Positions 4,916 through 6,412 of a DNA stretch of 6,412 bases are shown here, piece by piece. The notes below the pieces were generated by a model. The model was not told the origin of the DNA. It searched no databases and worked only from the letters and a program-made list of their open reading frames with translations. The number at the start of each line of letters is the position of its first letter. Position 1 is the first letter of the stretch. A program made the translations under genes and the position numbers. Source of the stretch: Nocardioides sp. (GTDB taxonomy: Bacteria; Actinomycetota; Actinomycetes; Propionibacteriales; Nocardioidaceae); the NCBI GenBank assembly GCA_003519585.1, contig DOWL01000059.1, positions 288 through 6,699 of the forward strand, in the 5' to 3' direction.

Positions 4916-6352
4916 GTCGTACGCCGTGAAGGTCCGGGCCGCAGGCGACGCGTCGAGGTTGCCGGCGCGGTCGACGGCCGCGACCCGGAAGGTGTGCGGC
5001 CCCGATGTGACCCGCATCGTGGCGGGACTGGTGCAGGCCGCGAACGGCGCGGAGTCGAGCGAGCACCGGAACGTCGCCGGAGACTCAGGGGCGGTGAAGG
5101 TGAATGCCACGTCCAGGCTCTTGCTCCGGTCGGCCGGTCCGCTGGCGATGGTGGTCTCCGGCGCCACGGAGTCGTGGGTGTAGGTCACCGAGGTGGCCGA
5201 GCACGCGGAGTCGAACTGCCCTTGCTTGACCGATTTCGCACGGATCATCGAGGTCGCATTGTGAGAGACGGCGGCGGCGATCCCGGAGCCGGTGAACTGA
5301 GCGGCCGAGCCGCTCCCCAGTGCCGGCCCGCTGCAGGTCGCGTCGCCGTACAGCGTCACCGTCGAGCCACTCTCGGCGGTGCCGCTCACCAGAGGGTTCG
5401 GCGACGACGACGGACCGGCCGGTGCGACCGTCAGGACCGTCGGGGTTGCCGTGGTCGGCGTCGGGACGTGCGTGTACGAGACCGATGTGGTCGAGCAATC
5501 GGACTCGTGCTCATGGGCCTTGGCGGCCCGCGCGTAGAAAGTCGTGGTGGTGTTCTCGGGCACAGAGACAGGGATCCCGGAACTCCCGAACTGCGCTGCC
5601 GGGCCGCTCGCCAGCACCGGTCCCGAGCATGCGGCGTCGCCGTAGAGAGTCACCGTCGCGAAGAGCGGGGCCTCGCCCCGCACCTTCGGGGTGGTGGACG
5701 ACCCCGTGGACGCGGGGAGCACGGAGTCCACGCTGGGCATGTCGGTCGTGGGCAGGGTGACGGCCGTGTCGATCGAGACGTCGTCGACGTACATGATCGC
5801 GACGTCGTCGGTCGGGTTGACGTACTCGAAGCTGAGCGTGTGGCTCTCGTCGTCGGCGTAGTCGCGGATGTCGTTGATCTGCTGGGTGTACTGGGTCTCG
5901 GAGTCGGCCTGCTCCGTGATGGTGCCGACGATGTGGCCGTCGATCTTGGCCGACACGGTCGCCTCGTACGGCGCAGTCCCGTAATAGAGGCGGGTCCAAT
6001 AGCGCAGCGTCTCCGCCCCTTCCGGGATCGTGACGGTCTGCGTGATCTTCGTCGTGCTTCCCTCTTGCGCATCCGACCCGAACCAGAGCCAGTAGTCCCC
6101 CGCGTGTGACCGGTTCTGCAGGGCGGCGCAGAAGGAGTTGCAGAACAGCCCTCCGGGCGACTCGGTCGGGTCGACGACCGTCCACCCGGGGCTGCTGTGG
6201 CCGGCAGACTCGGTGGACTCGAATCCCCCGTTCACGATCAGCTCGTCGGCGTGGGCAGGCGCGGTCACGGCACCGCTGACGGCCAGTCCCGTGGCGACGA
6301 GTGCCGCCGTCGCCGAAGTCGCGATCCAGCGTCGGGCGTAGCGCAGCTGCAT
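4691..6352 (-). CDS. Exported multidomain protein: carbohydrate-binding-like domain, three Ig-like domains, basic helical tail
   Basis: A 553-residue protein of unknown specific function. Residues 1-35 are a signal peptide: basic start (RYARRW), hydrophobic core, and an AHA/DE cleavage site after Ala35. Residues 36-195 begin LIVNGGFE and end YVDDVSIDT, typical of a galactose-binding-like carbohydrate-binding beta-sandwich. Two tandem 92-residue Ig-like repeats follow (205-296 and 303-394), both with TVTLYGDA, CSGP and SVxYTH. A third Ig-like domain (395-478) carries the FRCSLD...CTSP...GPHTFRVAAVDRAGN pattern frequent in actinobacterial secreted proteins. The tail (480-553) is Lys/Ala-rich with 18 basic and no acidic residues, probably a helical hairpin turning at GNPR. 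No LPXTG motif, C-terminal membrane segment or catalytic motif is seen. The ATG at 6352 has GAGG 9 bases upstream (6362-6365). It converges on ipdC and appears unrelated to steroid breakdown. An adhesin or cell-wall-associated role is inferred. Confidence 0.88.
   Translation of the reverse strand: MQLRYARRWIATSATAALVATGLAVSGAVTAPAHADELIVNGGFESTESAGHSSPGWTVVDPTESPGGLFCNSFCAALQNRSHAGDYWLWFGSDAQEGSTTKITQTVTIPEGAETLRYWTRLYYGTAPYEATVSAKIDGHIVGTITEQADSETQYTQQINDIRDYADDESHTLSFEYVNPTDDVAIMYVDDVSIDTAVTLPTTDMPSVDSVLPASTGSSTTPKVRGEAPLFATVTLYGDAACSGPVLASGPAAQFGSSGIPVSVPENTTTTFYARAAKAHEHESDCSTTSVSYTHVPTPTTATPTVLTVAPAGPSSSPNPLVSGTAESGSTVTLYGDATCSGPALGSGSAAQFTGSGIAAAVSHNATSMIRAKSVKQGQFDSACSATSVTYTHDSVAPETTIASGPADRSKSLDVAFTFTAPESPATFRCSLDSAPFAACTSPATMRVTSGPHTFRVAAVDRAGNLDASPAARTFTAYDCVSLQAVVASGRAQVAAATAKLIKAKAAVKKAKKKGNPRAIAKAKKKVKRAKQARAAATAALASASSAASVCSS
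5171..5740 (-). repeat. Tandem Ig-like protein repeat in the exported protein gene (two 92-codon units)
   Basis: Unit 1 is 5740-5465 (residues 205-296) and unit 2 is 5446-5171 (residues 303-394), joined by a short Pro/Thr linker (PTPTTA). They share TVTLYGDA(A/T)CSGP, an AAQF segment, SGI and SVxYTH, and each has two Cys 44 residues apart (242/286 and 340/384). The pattern indicates an internal duplication that has since diverged. Confidence 0.8.
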
Positions 6353-6412
6353 GCGGTCGAGCCTCGGCCCACCCCGCCCCCGGTAGTGGTCGCGGAGCGC
6401 ACAGTTGCTGTC

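Noticed and set aside
3866..6109. Very long open frame on the plus strand (747 codons) running through ipdC and antisense to the exported-protein gene
   Set aside because: Its translation is Arg/Gly/Pro-rich low-complexity sequence, as expected when a high-GC gene is read in the wrong frame. The ipdC frame and the minus-strand frame both show recognisable domains.
6326..6334. Twin-arginine (Tat) export signal in the exported protein (RRW at residues 7-9)
   Set aside because: The surrounding ARRWIAT does not fit the S/T-R-R-x-F-L-K pattern; an ordinary Sec signal peptide explains it.
6401..6411. Short inverted repeat ACAGTTGCTGT upstream of the exported-protein gene
   Set aside because: Arms of only 4 bases are expected by chance, and no promoter element is recognisable next to it.

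Overview
The window looks like chromosomal DNA from a high-GC, aerobic actinobacterium. The evidence is strong G/C third-position bias, GTG starts, 4-base gene overlaps and a TANNNT-type promoter element. The style of the secreted protein at the right end (Ig-like repeats and a Lys/Ala helical tail) suggests a Nocardioides-like member of the Propionibacteriales; that placement is inference.

Left and centre (1-4694) form a compact module for degrading the last two steroid rings (rings C and D, the HIP branch of cholesterol/sterol/bile-acid catabolism). Gene order and orientation match Mycobacterium tuberculosis Rv3548c-Rv3553. Two short-chain dehydrogenase/reductase (SDR) genes run leftward: one complete at 410-1153, then one cut by the window edge at 1-380. 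A four-gene operon runs rightward: echA20 (1215-1961), ipdA (1958-2839), ipdB (2836-3615) and ipdC (3612-4694). In the known pathway IpdC desaturates ring C, EchA20 hydrolyses ring D, and the heteromeric IpdAB opens ring C of the resulting cyclohexene-carboxyl-CoA, feeding thiolysis and beta-oxidation. The SDRs have no firmly assigned step.

The two arms diverge from a 61-bp gap (1154-1214). It holds an 18-bp inverted repeat typical of a TetR-type operator and, next to it, a symmetric TACCCTA that can be read as a -10 element on both strands. The half-sites match the KstR2 consensus but lie 4 bp further apart. No regulator gene is in the window.

Right (4691-6352) is a convergent, apparently unrelated gene for a 553-residue exported protein: signal peptide, carbohydrate-binding-like beta-sandwich, two tandem 92-residue Ig-like repeats, a third Ig-like domain, and a strongly basic helical tail. 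Its stop codon and that of ipdC share one CTAG tetranucleotide, so there is no intergenic space between the two transcription units. No RNA gene, mobile element, CRISPR array or classical hairpin terminator was recognised. The last 60 bases (6353-6412) are the upstream region of the exported-protein gene, with a plausible ribosome binding site but no convincing promoter.
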